Below, one piece after another: positions 27,542 to 37,109 of a DNA stretch of 64,000 nt. The DNA is from Rhizobium sp. (GTDB taxonomy: Bacteria > Pseudomonadota > Alphaproteobacteria > Rhizobiales > Rhizobiaceae). A program made the translations under genes and the position numbers. The stretch's first letter is position 1. Every line of letters begins with the position of its first letter. The stretch is from positions 9,954 to 73,953 of the forward strand of contig DPXQ01000065.1 of the NCBI GenBank assembly GCA_003527225.1. The letters run 5' to 3'. The notes below the pieces were generated by a model that saw only the letters and a program-made list of their open reading frames with translations, was not told the DNA's origin and made no database searches.

Positions 27542-28624
27542 CTATGGCCGCTCGAGTGCTGGACATACCGAGGCCGAGGCGGAAAAATCCTTCAGCGAGA
27601 CCGCCAATCCAGCAAGCTGCGGCCGGTCGCCCCCGGCTGTCGGCTGAATATTGAGCGCTTCCGCTTCGGGCCACCAGTCGCCGGCGACCCAGTAGGACCA
27701 GCCAGCCCACAGATCACGGTCGGCATCCACGACGGCTACCATCTCGGCCAACCCCTGAATACAACTGTCACCCGCCGGAGCGCCAAACTCTCCGAGATAG
27801 CCGCGCATCCCGTTATTCCGCAACCATTGGGTAAACGCCCGCAGTGCCGCCACAGCATCCGCGGCACGGCTACAGTTGACCTTCGTTCCCGAGAAATCAT
27901 CGTCGAGATATTGGTGAACCTCAAAGGCATAGTTGTCGGCCGGATCGACCACATCGAGCATGACCTCGCCATTGGGTTCCCCGTAAGAGCCTCCAGTCCA
28001 GCTGTGGGCGCCGGTCCAGGCTGTTCCCGGGACGAGAACAAGATTGTCAGCCCCGACCTTGCGAATGCCGGCTATGGCGGCGTTGGCACTCTCGAGCCAA
28101 GTGCGCGCCGGAACGTCATAGGGTTCGTTCATCAGGCCGAACGTGATGTCGGGCGCATTTGCAAAATGCTGCGCGAGCCGCCCCCAGAAGTCGGCGAATG
28201 CCGCATGCGGTACGTCGGGAGAGCCGATCGGCTTGCCCCGATAACGGGCATAGTTATGCGGATCGAGAACCACGCGCAGTCCCTGCTGCCGCAACCGTTC
28301 GACGGCATCGACAAGCCGACCGAGTTCATCGGGGTCCAGACCGCCGTTGAGCTTGGGCTGCAGCCGTTCCCACAGAAAGGGAAGGCGAACCGACGTGAAG
28401 CCCTTTGTCGCGAAATAGCGCATCGTCTCCGTCGAGGGATAGGTATAGTCTTGGCCGGCGATGCCCGGCGGCTCCCCGAATTCAGCGCCGGAAAGGTTTA
28501 TCCCGCGAAAGCAGCCCTCCGCAGCGATTCCTGGCGCGGCTGCGGCGAGCACAGCCGCGGACATCGTGACAACCTTGAGGGAGAATGACAAAGCGCAAGC
28601 GTTGAAGCGGGGTCTGCCGAGCAT
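27542..28624 (-). CDS. Secreted glycoside hydrolase family 5 (endoglucanase-like)
   Basis: About 360 residues with a Sec signal peptide ending near AAAAPGIAAEG and a GH5 barrel. The acid/base Glu lies in FGLMNEPYD and the nucleophile Glu in GYLGEFGAP. Other conserved positions are SVRLPFLWERLQP, LDPHNYARY and YAFEVHQYLD. It would cut a beta-glucan or similar beta-linked glycan in the periplasm or outside. Polysaccharide loci often carry such an enzyme for release or length control of their own product. It is convergent with the polymerase gene, 10 bases apart. ATG 28624 is my start; a TTG at 28645 is in frame. Confidence 0.88.
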   Translation of the reverse strand: MLGRPRFNACALSFSLKVVTMSAAVLAAAAPGIAAEGCFRGINLSGAEFGEPPGIAGQDYTYPSTETMRYFATKGFTSVRLPFLWERLQPKLNGGLDPDELGRLVDAVERLRQQGLRVVLDPHNYARYRGKPIGSPDVPHAAFADFWGRLAQHFANAPDITFGLMNEPYDVPARTWLESANAAIAGIRKVGADNLVLVPGTAWTGAHSWTGGSYGEPNGEVMLDVVDPADNYAFEVHQYLDDDFSGTKVNCSRAADAVAALRAFTQWLRNNGMRGYLGEFGAPAGDSCIQGLAEMVAVVDADRDLWAGWSYWVAGDWWPEAEALNIQPTAGGDRPQLAGLAVSLKDFSASASVCPALERP

Positions 28625-28900
28625 GAGACAATCCGGGTTTCGCAATGCCGCACGTTAGGGTCAGGAAGCCGCACCGGTCAAGCAGCCGCACCTGCGGATA
28701 GGTACGTGGAACTCGGGGGCCGATCGACATTCAGGATTTGGAGCATGGCATAGGAAAGGCGGGGATACGCTTTCCGAGGGCGCAATGGGAACGAAGTTTG
28801 GTGCCGGCCGGCCTAAGCTGAGCGGCGGGTCTTTCCGATGCCTTTCGATTGGGTTAGAGAAAGCACCGCATGCCTCGCGCGACCGGAAGAAGGGTTTGAA

Positions 28901-29785
28901 ATGACGAACTATGTCCTGATGGTATCCTGCAAATCTGCAAGAGGCATCGTTGCCGCAATTTCGGGTTATCTGGCAGCTACCGGCTGCAACATCGTCGACA
29001 GCTCCCAATTCGACGATCTCGATACGGGCAAATTCTTCATGCGCGTCAGCTTCATCTCCGAGGAAGGCGCAAGTCGCGAAGAACTGATCGAGGGCTTCGC
29101 GCCGATTGCCGCGAACTTCGGCATGGAAACGGAAATCCATGATGCCGGCCAGCGCATGAAAGTGCTGCTGATGGTCTCACGCTTCGGTCATTGCCTCAAC
29201 GACCTGCTCTATCGCTGGAAGATCGGCGCACTGCCGATCGACATCGTCGGCGTCGTCTCTAACCATTTTGATTACCAGAAGGTCGTGGTGAACCACGATA
29301 TCCCGTTCCACCACATCAAGGTGACGAAGGACAACAAGCCACAGGCGGAAGCTCAACTGATCGACCTGGTCGAACAGACGGGAACGGAACTGATCGTCCT
29401 TGCCCGCTACATGCAGGTGCTTTCCGATAGCCTCTGCAAGAAGATGTCCGGCCGGATCATCAACATCCATCACTCCTTCCTGCCGAGCTTCAAGGGTGCC
29501 AATCCCTACAAGCAAGCCTATGAGCGCGGCGTGAAACTGATCGGAGCCACTGCCCATTATGTGACCGCTGACCTCGATGAAGGCCCCATCATCGAGCAGG
29601 ACATCGCCCGCATCACCCATGCCCAGAGCGCCGAGGACTATGTCTCGATCGGCCGTGACGTCGAAAGCCAGGTTCTGGCCCGTGCCATCCACGCCCACAT
29701 CCACCACCGCACGTTCATCAACGGCAATCGTACGGTCGTCTTCCCGGCAAGCCCCGGAAGCTATGCATCGGAGCGCATGGGCTGA
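28901..29785 (+). CDS. purU: Formyltetrahydrofolate deformylase
   Basis: A 294-residue enzyme that hydrolyses 10-formyl-THF to THF and formate and so balances one-carbon pools. An N-terminal ACT domain (YVLMVSCKSARGIVAAISGY) senses glycine/methionine in the E. coli enzyme. The C-terminal formyltransferase fold shows LARYMQVLSDSL, the hydrolase signature NIHHSFLPSFKGANPY, and GATAHYVTADLDEGPII. ATG 28901 follows a strong GAAGAAGGG. The stretch 28625-28900 before it holds no other gene that I can support. Confidence 0.95.
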   Translation: MTNYVLMVSCKSARGIVAAISGYLAATGCNIVDSSQFDDLDTGKFFMRVSFISEEGASREELIEGFAPIAANFGMETEIHDAGQRMKVLLMVSRFGHCLNDLLYRWKIGALPIDIVGVVSNHFDYQKVVVNHDIPFHHIKVTKDNKPQAEAQLIDLVEQTGTELIVLARYMQVLSDSLCKKMSGRIINIHHSFLPSFKGANPYKQAYERGVKLIGATAHYVTADLDEGPIIEQDIARITHAQSAEDYVSIGRDVESQVLARAIHAHIHHRTFINGNRTVVFPASPGSYASERMG

Positions 29786-29933
29786 CCGAGGGGACAGCAT
29801 GTCCGCGACGCCCGAAGCTGCCTCCTTCGCTTGAATTGAAAGGGCATACCAACCCCGCGCATCCGCCACCGGGATAGACGCGCGCCAATCCTTTGGTAAT
29901 CTCGGCAAATGTGATTCTCCAGGGGGATATGCC

Positions 29934-32861
29934 ATGCCCGACACCGCTCTCCTGCAGCGTGCGCAGCTGCCGAGACCGAATATCACTGCCGACCATGCAG
30001 CCGCGATATTGAGAGAGCATTACGGGCTGGAAGGAAAGATCAAGGAACTCGGCAGTCAGCAGGACCGCAATTACCTGATCGACACCGGTAAGGACCGTTT
30101 CGTCCTCAAGATCTGCAGGGCGGAATATCGTACCGTTGAACTCGAAGCGCAGAATGCGGCCATGCGCTATCTTCACAAGATGCCGGACATGCCGCGCATT
30201 CCCGTGCCCTGTTACGCCAACACGGGTGACGAAATCTTATCTCTGGTCGTGAACGGCGAAGCTTGTCAGGTGCGTCTGCTCACCTTTCTCGAAGGCGAGC
30301 CGCTGACCCGGCGCAAATATCTCGCCAAACCCGCTCTTGCCGCCCTCGGCGGGCTTTCCGGTCGTATTGCCATCGGCTTGAGGAATTTCTCGCATCCGGG
30401 GCTGGAACGTGAACTGCAATGGGATCTGCGCCGGGCCGGCACTGTTGCCCTGCAACTCCTCGCCGCAGTGGCGGACCACGCGAGACGGGACAGTATCGCC
30501 AAGGCGATGATTGCTTCCGTCAAGCGCATCCGGCCCCTTGCATCGAGCTTGAGAACGCAGGCGATCCATCACGACGTCACCGATGACAACGTCGTGAGCC
30601 GCCCGGAGAGCCATGGCCGCTATATCCCCGATGGAGTGATTGATTTCGGCGACCTGGTTTCGGGCTGGCTGGTTGCCGACCTCGCCGTCACCTGCGCTTC
30701 CCTGCTGCATCACGCCGATGGCGACCCGTTCTTCATACTTCCGACGATCCAGGCCTTTCATGAAGTCTGCCCTCTGACAGAAGACGAACTGCGCGCGCTC
30801 TGGCCGCTGATTGTCGCACGTGCCGGCATTCTCGTAGCCAGCAGCGAACAGCAACTCGCCATCGATCCCGACAATGCCTATGTGATCGACAATGCCGCGC
30901 ATGAGCGCGAGATCTTCGATGTCGCCACATCCGTTCCCTTCTCGCTGATGGAAACGGCGATATTGCAGCACGTCGGCATCGAGACGGAGAAGACCGATAT
31001 CGAGTCGATGGGCCGGTTGCTTCCCGAGATCGAGCCCGAGGAAATCCGGTTGACGGATCTTTCGGCCCTCAGCCTTGACTTGGTCAACGACAACTGGTCC
31101 GATCCGGAAATCGACTGGAAACTGCTGGCCAAAGCCGCGGCAGAAACGGATGTCGCGACCACACGTTATGGCGAGCATCGCCTGTCCTATACACGACGGC
31201 ACTCGCAACGGCCGCCGGCGACCTTTGCGCTTCACGTCGATATCTGCCTTCCGGCCGGGACTGCCCTCGTGGCCCCTTTCGCGGCCACGGTCACGCGCGA
31301 CGGCCAGCATGTAATTCTCGTTTCGAAATCGGTATCGCTGCACATCGACGGCCTCGATTGCCCGCTTGCCGACGGGGATGCGGTGGCATCAGACCAACCA
31401 ATCGGCCGGATCGCCGGCGCGGCCGGAGCGGTCGGCGGCCTGCGCCTGCAGCTTTGCCGCGATCCAGATCTGGTACCCCCGCTATTCTCCAAGCCCGCCC
31501 ATGCGGCGGCCTGGTCCCTGCTCTGCCCCTCGCCCTCGCCGCTACTGGGCCTCGATGTCGACGCACCGATGCCAAGGAGCCACGAACTGCTGGAAATGCG
31601 GCAGAAGAGCTTCGCGCGGCCGCAGAAAAACTATTATGCCGATCCCCCGGAGATCGAACGGGGCTGGAAAGAGCATATGTTCGACGTCACTGGTCGTGCC
31701 TATCTGGATATGGTCAACAACGTCACCATTCTCGGTCACGCTCATCCTCGCCTCGCCCGGGCCGCCGGGCGCCAATGGTCGCTGCTCAACACCAATTCGC
31801 GATTTCATTATGCCGCGGTGGCGCAATTTTCTGATCGCCTCGCCAGCCTGGCTCCGCAAGGCTTGGACACGGTGTTCCTCGTCAACAGCGGGTCCGAAGC
31901 AAACGACCTCGCACTTCGTCTCGCATGGGCCTATTCCGGTGCACGCAATATGCTGAGCCTGCTCGAGGCCTATCACGGCTGGACGGTCGCAAGCGATGCG
32001 GTGTCGACCTCGATTGCCGACAATCCGCGCGCTCTGGAGACAAGACCGGACTGGGTCCACCCGGTGACAGCGCCGAACACCTATCGCGGACCGTTTCGCG
32101 GACCGGGATCGACCCCGGACTATGTCGGCGCAGTCGCCAAGGCGCTTGAACATATCGATGAGAGCGGCGAAGGGGTTGCCGGCTTCATCTGCGAAGCCGT
32201 CTATGGCAATGCGGGCGGCATACCGCTTCCGCCCGGATATCTAAGTCAGGTTTACACGATGATACGCGAACGCGGCGGGGTCTGCATCGCCGACGAAGTA
32301 CAGGTTGGATATGGCCGGCTTGGGCACTATTTCTGGGGCTTCGAGGAACAAGGCGTCGTGCCCGACATCATCTCGATCGCCAAGGGAATGGGCAACGGCC
32401 AGCCGCTCGGCGCCGTGATCACCCGCAGAGAGATTGCCGATGCGCTGGAAAAGGAAGGCTATTTCTTCTCGTCGGCCGGCGGAAGTCCAGTCAGTTGCGT
32501 CGTGGGCATGACCGTGCTCGACATCATGGAGGACGAAGGTCTGCGGGAAAACGCCCGCGAGACCGGCGATTATCTGAAACGCCGGCTTGAGGCGCTCGGC
32601 CAGCGCTTCCCGCTTGTCGGCGCGGTCCACGGCATGGGGCTCTACCTGGGCTTGGAATTCGTCCGCAATCGCGACACACTCGAGCCTGCGACGGAAGAAA
32701 CCGCTGCAATATGCGACCGCCTGCTCGACCTCGGCGTGATCATGCAGCCGACGGGCGACCACCTCAATATCCTGAAGATAAAGCCGCCTCTGTGCCTGGC
32801 CCGTGAGAGCGCCGATTTCTTCGCGGATATGCTGGAAAAGGTGCTTTCCGAAGGATGGTAG
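29934..32861 (+). CDS. Fused APH-type kinase / class III PLP enzyme, candidate hydroxylysine or ethanolamine-phosphate pathway enzyme
   Basis: A 975-residue three-part fusion. Residues about 20-330 are an aminoglycoside/hydroxylysine-kinase-like domain with catalytic Asp214 in IHHDVTDDNVV and metal site DFGDLVSGW. Residues about 400-530 form a small beta-rich domain like a non-catalytic M23/lipoyl hybrid (GTALVAPFAATVTRDG, then PLADGDAVASDQPIG). Residues about 540-975 are a class III aminotransferase-fold domain with PLP Lys817 in IAKGMGNGQPLGAV. Animal hydroxylysine kinase and phosphohydroxylysine phospho-lyase perform these two steps as separate proteins. Here kinase and lyase are joined, which suggests phosphorylation and then elimination. 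The substrate is not proven. Confidence 0.85.
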   Translation: MPDTALLQRAQLPRPNITADHAAAILREHYGLEGKIKELGSQQDRNYLIDTGKDRFVLKICRAEYRTVELEAQNAAMRYLHKMPDMPRIPVPCYANTGDEILSLVVNGEACQVRLLTFLEGEPLTRRKYLAKPALAALGGLSGRIAIGLRNFSHPGLERELQWDLRRAGTVALQLLAAVADHARRDSIAKAMIASVKRIRPLASSLRTQAIHHDVTDDNVVSRPESHGRYIPDGVIDFGDLVSGWLVADLAVTCASLLHHADGDPFFILPTIQAFHEVCPLTEDELRALWPLIVARAGILVASSEQQLAIDPDNAYVIDNAAHEREIFDVATSVPFSLMETAILQHVGIETEKTDIESMGRLLPEIEPEEIRLTDLSALSLDLVNDNWSDPEIDWKLLAKAAAETDVATTRYGEHRLSYTRRHSQRPPATFALHVDICLPAGTALVAPFAATVTRDGQHVILVSKSVSLHIDGLDCPLADGDAVASDQPIGRIAGAAGAVGGLRLQLCRDPDLVPPLFSKPAHAAAWSLLCPSPSPLLGLDVDAPMPRSHELLEMRQKSFARPQKNYYADPPEIERGWKEHMFDVTGRAYLDMVNNVTILGHAHPRLARAAGRQWSLLNTNSRFHYAAVAQFSDRLASLAPQGLDTVFLVNSGSEANDLALRLAWAYSGARNMLSLLEAYHGWTVASDAVSTSIADNPRALETRPDWVHPVTAPNTYRGPFRGPGSTPDYVGAVAKALEHIDESGEGVAGFICEAVYGNAGGIPLPPGYLSQVYTMIRERGGVCIADEVQVGYGRLGHYFWGFEEQGVVPDIISIAKGMGNGQPLGAVITRREIADALEKEGYFFSSAGGSPVSCVVGMTVLDIMEDEGLRENARETGDYLKRRLEALGQRFPLVGAVHGMGLYLGLEFVRNRDTLEPATEETAAICDRLLDLGVIMQPTGDHLNILKIKPPLCLARESADFFADMLEKVLSEGW

Positions 32862-32892
32862 CGGACTGATCCCCGAGACACCGATGACATGG

Positions 32893-33816
32893 TCAATCGG
32901 CTGATGCCGGCTCCGCACCCTGCTGTTCCGTCAGCGCCTCCTCGACGATCCACTTGCGAAATGCGACAAGCGGCGGATAGGTGCCGCGCTCGCGGGTGTA
33001 AGCGAGATAGTAGCGCTCGCTGCTCTCGATCTCCCGGTCGATCGCAGGCACGAGTTCACCACGCCGCAACTCCTCGCGGATCAGAAACACCGGCAGCAAG
33101 GCGACCCCGAGCCCCGCCATCGCCGCCTGGGAGGCGGTCGCGAACTGATCGAACAGCATTCCGTGCACGCTCTCGACCTCTACCCCGCAACGCGAAAACC
33201 ATTTTTCCCAAGCGTCCGGCCGCGTCGTAAGATGCAGCAGGGGAACGTTGAGAAGATCTGCCGGCTCATCGATCTTGTGCGCCGCCTTGAACGCGGGGCT
33301 GCAGGCGGGAATTGTCGTTTCCTTCATCAGAAGTGTCAGTTCCGCGCCCGGCCAGAGCGGCTGGCCGAAATGAATCGCGGCATCGATGGAATCCAGCCGG
33401 AAATCGAAGGGCGACAACCGCGTCACCAGATTGATCGTAATGCCGGGATTGCTGCCGAGGAACCGCCCGAGACGCGGCGCAAGCCACCGCGCGCCGAAAG
33501 TCGGCAGAATCGCAAGATTGAGCGTACCGCCATGCGGATTGGCACGCAGGTTGAGAGAGGCACTGGATATCCGCCGGAGAGCCTCGCGGATCTCTCGTGC
33601 GTAGCTGTCCCCGGCAACGGTGAGCCGGATCGTCTGGCGTTCGCGCACGAAAAGCTCGATTCCGATCTGTCGCTCGAGCGCCTTGATCTGGCGGCTGACA
33701 GCACTCTGCGTAAGGTCGAGTTCCTTCGCGGCGGCGGTGATGCTTCCCGTGCGTGCAGCGGCCTCGAAGGCGGCAAGCAGGGAAAGGGAAGGCAGGAAGC
33801 GCCGGGCCGGCAGCAT
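32893..33816 (-). CDS. LysR-family transcriptional regulator
   Basis: A 307-residue LysR protein: winged helix at the N-terminus (FLPSLSLLAAFEAAARTGSI, then LDLTQSAVSRQIKALERQIG) and a GcvA-like effector domain after residue 90. ATG 33816 has AAGGGGTAT upstream; longer readings toward 34137 run into the divergent oxidase gene and lack family features. It lies between the fused kinase/PLP gene and the oxidase gene, divergent from the latter, so it probably controls this amino-acid degradation set. Confidence 0.92.
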   Translation of the reverse strand: MLPARRFLPSLSLLAAFEAAARTGSITAAAKELDLTQSAVSRQIKALERQIGIELFVRERQTIRLTVAGDSYAREIREALRRISSASLNLRANPHGGTLNLAILPTFGARWLAPRLGRFLGSNPGITINLVTRLSPFDFRLDSIDAAIHFGQPLWPGAELTLLMKETTIPACSPAFKAAHKIDEPADLLNVPLLHLTTRPDAWEKWFSRCGVEVESVHGMLFDQFATASQAAMAGLGVALLPVFLIREELRRGELVPAIDREIESSERYYLAYTRERGTYPPLVAFRKWIVEEALTEQQGAEPASAD

Positions 33817-34027
33817 GTTATACCCCTTGGGAATGAACTCTTGAGAAAATATCGGTATTGCTGGATAAAATCCTCTTCTAAATTCCGCAAGAGCGTGCAT
33901 TTCGGAATGACGGGCCGTTTTGGCCGGGCCGCGGATCAAGACCGTTCCAGCCATACTCTTCGGATCCGCGAACTGAAAGAAATGCCCCTCCGCGCCGACA
34001 GCAGAGCTGCTGGCGAACATCATACGG

Positions 34028-35320
34028 ATGACCATCATGCTGAACGACCCCCGCTCCCACGGCTTGTGGGAAAAGACCGCACCGGCCGCACCGGTGACCC
34101 CACCTCTTTCGGGCCAGGTTGAAGCCGATGTTGTCATCGTCGGTGGCGGTTATACCGGCATCTCCGCCGCGCTGCACCTGGTGGAGGCGGGGACAAAGGT
34201 CGTTCTGCTGGAGGCAACCGAGATCGGTTTTGGCGGCGCCGGCCGCAATGTCGGCCTCATCAATGGCGGCATGTGGGTCATGCCGTCTGAAATCCCCGGC
34301 GTGCTGGGCCCGGTCTATGGCGAGCGAGTGCTCGATCTGCTCGGCAATGCGCCGCTCCTGGTGCGGGCACTGATCGAAAAGCATGAGATCGCCTGCGAGC
34401 TGGAGAAGAACGGCACGCTGCACTGCGCCGTCGGCGAAGCCGGCCTCAAGGAAATAAAGGAGCGCTGCAGCCAGTGGGCAGCGCGCGGCGCGGATGTCCG
34501 CATCCTCTCGGCCGAGGAAACGGCGAAGCGCACCGGCACGTCCGCCTATACCGGATCGCTTCTCGACATGCGCGCCGGAACCCTCCAACCGCTGGCCTAT
34601 GCTCGGGGGCTCGCCAAGGCAGCGATCGCCGCCGGCGCGGAAATCCATACCGGCAGCGCCGCGATCTCGACCGAGCGCAACGGCAACCGCTGGGTCGTGA
34701 GGACCAAGAACGGTTCGGTTTCGGCCAACTGGATCGTCGTCGCCTCCGAATTCTATTCGACCGGACCTTGGGAAGCGGTGCGCAAGGAACAGATACTACT
34801 GCCCTATTTCAATTTCGCCACCAAACCGCTGCCGCAGGACCTGTTGAAGCAGATCCTGCCGGGCCGCGAGGGCTGCTGGGACACGAGGGAAGTGCTCTCC
34901 TCCTTCCGCATGGATCAGGCCGGGCGTCTCGTCTTCGGCAGTGTCGGCGCGCTGCGCAATACCGGCCTTGCCATTCACCGCGCCTGGGCCAGGCGCTCGC
35001 TGAAAAAGCTTTTCCCCAAGCTTGGCAATGTCGAGTTCGAGGCCGAATGGTATGGCCGCATCGGGATGACCGACGACGCTATTCCGCGTTTCCACAAGTT
35101 TGCACCAAATGTCGTGGGCTTTTCCGGCTATAATGGCCGGGGCATTGCGCCGGGCACTGTTTTCGGTAAGACACTGGCCCGCCATATCCTCGGCGAACTC
35201 TCGGAGGCGGATCTGCCGCTGCCGGTGAGTGACGTCGTGGAGGCCCCGCTTCGTAACCTGAAAGGCGCCTATTACGAGGCCGGTGCCCAGATCGCCCATT
35301 TTGCCGGGGCGCGCTTCTAA
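34028..35320 (+). CDS. FAD-dependent DAO-family oxidoreductase, candidate pipecolate/amino acid oxidase
   Basis: A 430-residue flavoprotein of the D-amino-acid oxidase (GlyD/PuuB-like) family. The ADP-binding GXGXXG site is VVIVGGGYTGISAALHL (about residue 35), followed by GFGGAGRNVGLINGG, and the C-terminal FSGYNGRGIAPGTVFGK closes the FAD site. The next gene is an ALDH7-type dehydrogenase. In pseudomonads a similar pair (AmaA/AmaB) oxidises L-pipecolate to piperideine-6-carboxylate and then to 2-aminoadipate, so an L-pipecolate oxidase role is the best guess. PuuB-like gamma-glutamyl-polyamine oxidase is the main alternative. ATG 34037 is another possible start. Confidence 0.8.
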   Translation: MTIMLNDPRSHGLWEKTAPAAPVTPPLSGQVEADVVIVGGGYTGISAALHLVEAGTKVVLLEATEIGFGGAGRNVGLINGGMWVMPSEIPGVLGPVYGERVLDLLGNAPLLVRALIEKHEIACELEKNGTLHCAVGEAGLKEIKERCSQWAARGADVRILSAEETAKRTGTSAYTGSLLDMRAGTLQPLAYARGLAKAAIAAGAEIHTGSAAISTERNGNRWVVRTKNGSVSANWIVVASEFYSTGPWEAVRKEQILLPYFNFATKPLPQDLLKQILPGREGCWDTREVLSSFRMDQAGRLVFGSVGALRNTGLAIHRAWARRSLKKLFPKLGNVEFEAEWYGRIGMTDDAIPRFHKFAPNVVGFSGYNGRGIAPGTVFGKTLARHILGELSEADLPLPVSDVVEAPLRNLKGAYYEAGAQIAHFAGARF

Positions 35321-35379
35321 AAGGTCGCACCTCACAGACAAACGATAACGGAAAATCCGAAATTACTGGAAGGAACACC

Positions 35380-36921
35380 ATGACCCTTGCAAACCTGAAC
35401 TTCTCGGCCGAAGTGGTCGCCATCATGGACCGCCTCGGCGTCCCGGCTGCGAGCCTCGCCGGCGGCACGCTTGCCGTCCGTTCGCCGATCAACGGCGAGA
35501 AGATCGCCGCCGTCGCCGAGATCAGCGCCGCCGACACCAAGGCGGCAATCGATGCCGCCCATCAGGCCTTCCTCGAATGGCGCCTCGTTCCAGCTCCCAA
35601 GCGCGGTGAACTGATCCGCCTGCTCGGCGAGGAACTGCGCGCCGCCAAGGCCGATCTCGGCCGCCTCGTCTCGATCGAAGTCGGCAAGATCGTCTCCGAA
35701 GGCCTCGGTGAGGTTCAGGAAATGATCGACATCTGCGACTTTGCCGTCGGCCTGTCACGTCAGCTCTACGGCCTGACGATCGCCACCGAACGCGCTGAAC
35801 ACCGCATGATGGAAAGCTGGCATCCCCTCGGCGTCACCGGCATCATCTCGGCCTTCAACTTTCCGGTCGCTGTCTGGTCATGGAACTCTGCGCTCGCACT
35901 TGTCTGCGGCAACTCGACCATCTGGAAGCCGTCGGAAAAAACCCCGCTCACCGCCATCGCCACCCAGGCGATCTTCGAAAAGGCCGTCAGCCGCTATGTC
36001 GCCGACGGCGGCAAGGCTCCCGCCAATCTTTCGACGCTGCTGATCGGCGGCCGCGAGATCGGCGAAGTTCTGGTCGACAGCCCGAAGGTTCCGCTCATTT
36101 CGGCGACCGGCTCCACCGCCATGGGTCGCTCCGTCGGTCCGCGCGTCGCGACCCGCTTCGGCCGCTCGATCCTCGAGCTCGGCGGCAACAACGCCGCGAT
36201 TGTCTGCCCGACCGCCGACCTCGATCTCACGCTGCGCGGCGTCGCATTCGCCGCCATGGGCACGGCCGGCCAGCGCTGCACGTCGCTGCGCCGCCTGTTC
36301 GTTCATGAGAGCGTCTACGACAAGCTCGTCCCGCGGCTGATCCAGGCCTACGGCTCGGTCACCGTCGGCAACCCGCTGCAATCCTCAACGCTGGTCGGCC
36401 CGCTGATCGACGAAGGTTCCTTCGGCCGCATGCAAAAGGCGCTCGACGAAGCCAAGGCAGCCGGCGGCAAGGTTTCCGGTGGCGACCGCCTCATGCAGAA
36501 CGAAGCAGCCGACGCCTTCTACGTCCGTCCGGCGATCGTCGAGATGCCGGCCCAGACCGGCCCGGTCAAGGACGAGACCTTTGCGCCCATCCTCTACATC
36601 ATCAAGTACAGCGACTTCGACGAAGCGCTTGCTTTGAACAATGACGTTCCTCAAGGCCTGTCGTCGTCGATCTTCACCAACGACTTGCGCGAGGCGGAAG
36701 CCTTCGTATCGGACCGTGGTTCGGACTGCGGCATTGCCAATGTCAACATCGGCCCCTCAGGTGCTGAAATCGGCGGCGCGTTTGGTGGCGAAAAGGAAAC
36801 CGGCGGTGGTCGCGAATCCGGCTCCGACGCCTGGAAGGCCTACATGCGCCGCGCCACCAACACGATCAACTACGGCAAGACCCTGCCGCTCGCGCAGGGC
36901 GTCAAGTTCGACGTGGGCTGA
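35380..36921 (+). CDS. amaB: ALDH7-family dehydrogenase, L-piperidine-6-carboxylate / 2-aminoadipate semialdehyde dehydrogenase
   Basis: A 513-residue aldehyde dehydrogenase of the antiquitin (ALDH7) branch, recognised by HPLGVTGIISAFNFPVAVWS, ATGSTAMGRSVGPRVATRFG, and the C-terminal NVNIGPSGAEIGGAFGGEKE. The catalytic Cys300 lies in GTAGQRCTSLRR and the base Glu in RSILELGGNNA. The reaction is 2-aminoadipate 6-semialdehyde (in equilibrium with piperideine-6-carboxylate) to 2-aminoadipate with NAD(P). It starts 59 bases after the oxidase gene and follows AAGGAACACC. Confidence 0.85.
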   Translation: MTLANLNFSAEVVAIMDRLGVPAASLAGGTLAVRSPINGEKIAAVAEISAADTKAAIDAAHQAFLEWRLVPAPKRGELIRLLGEELRAAKADLGRLVSIEVGKIVSEGLGEVQEMIDICDFAVGLSRQLYGLTIATERAEHRMMESWHPLGVTGIISAFNFPVAVWSWNSALALVCGNSTIWKPSEKTPLTAIATQAIFEKAVSRYVADGGKAPANLSTLLIGGREIGEVLVDSPKVPLISATGSTAMGRSVGPRVATRFGRSILELGGNNAAIVCPTADLDLTLRGVAFAAMGTAGQRCTSLRRLFVHESVYDKLVPRLIQAYGSVTVGNPLQSSTLVGPLIDEGSFGRMQKALDEAKAAGGKVSGGDRLMQNEAADAFYVRPAIVEMPAQTGPVKDETFAPILYIIKYSDFDEALALNNDVPQGLSSSIFTNDLREAEAFVSDRGSDCGIANVNIGPSGAEIGGAFGGEKETGGGRESGSDAWKAYMRRATNTINYGKTLPLAQGVKFDVG

Positions 36922-36949
36922 TAGCCGTTTCATAGCACTATTCAATCTG

Positions 36950-36985
36950 GAAAGCCGCGGCAGCATGAATGCGACCGCGGCTTTC
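36950..36985 (+). terminator. Hairpin after the ALDH7 gene
   Basis: An 11-bp stem (GAAAGCCGCGG at 36950-36960 with CCGCGGCTTTC at 36975-36985) and a 14-base loop, 29 bases after the stop. The following bases (GCCGTTTGC) are not a clear T-run, so it may be a terminator of limited strength or an RNA-stabilising stem. Confidence 0.55.
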
Positions 36986-37109
36986 GCCGTTTGCACTTGT
37001 ACCACCCAACGGACTCCGGCTTCACGCCGACGGACATACTGCCATATGGCCATTGGTTGCGGAATCGGACAAGGTGGGCATGTGAGTTGCGGCGCCGCAG
37101 AGAGAGCGA

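Noticed and set aside
33817..34137. Extension of the LysR protein to 34137
   Set aside because: It would overlap the divergent oxidase gene, and the family N-terminus begins at ATG 33816.
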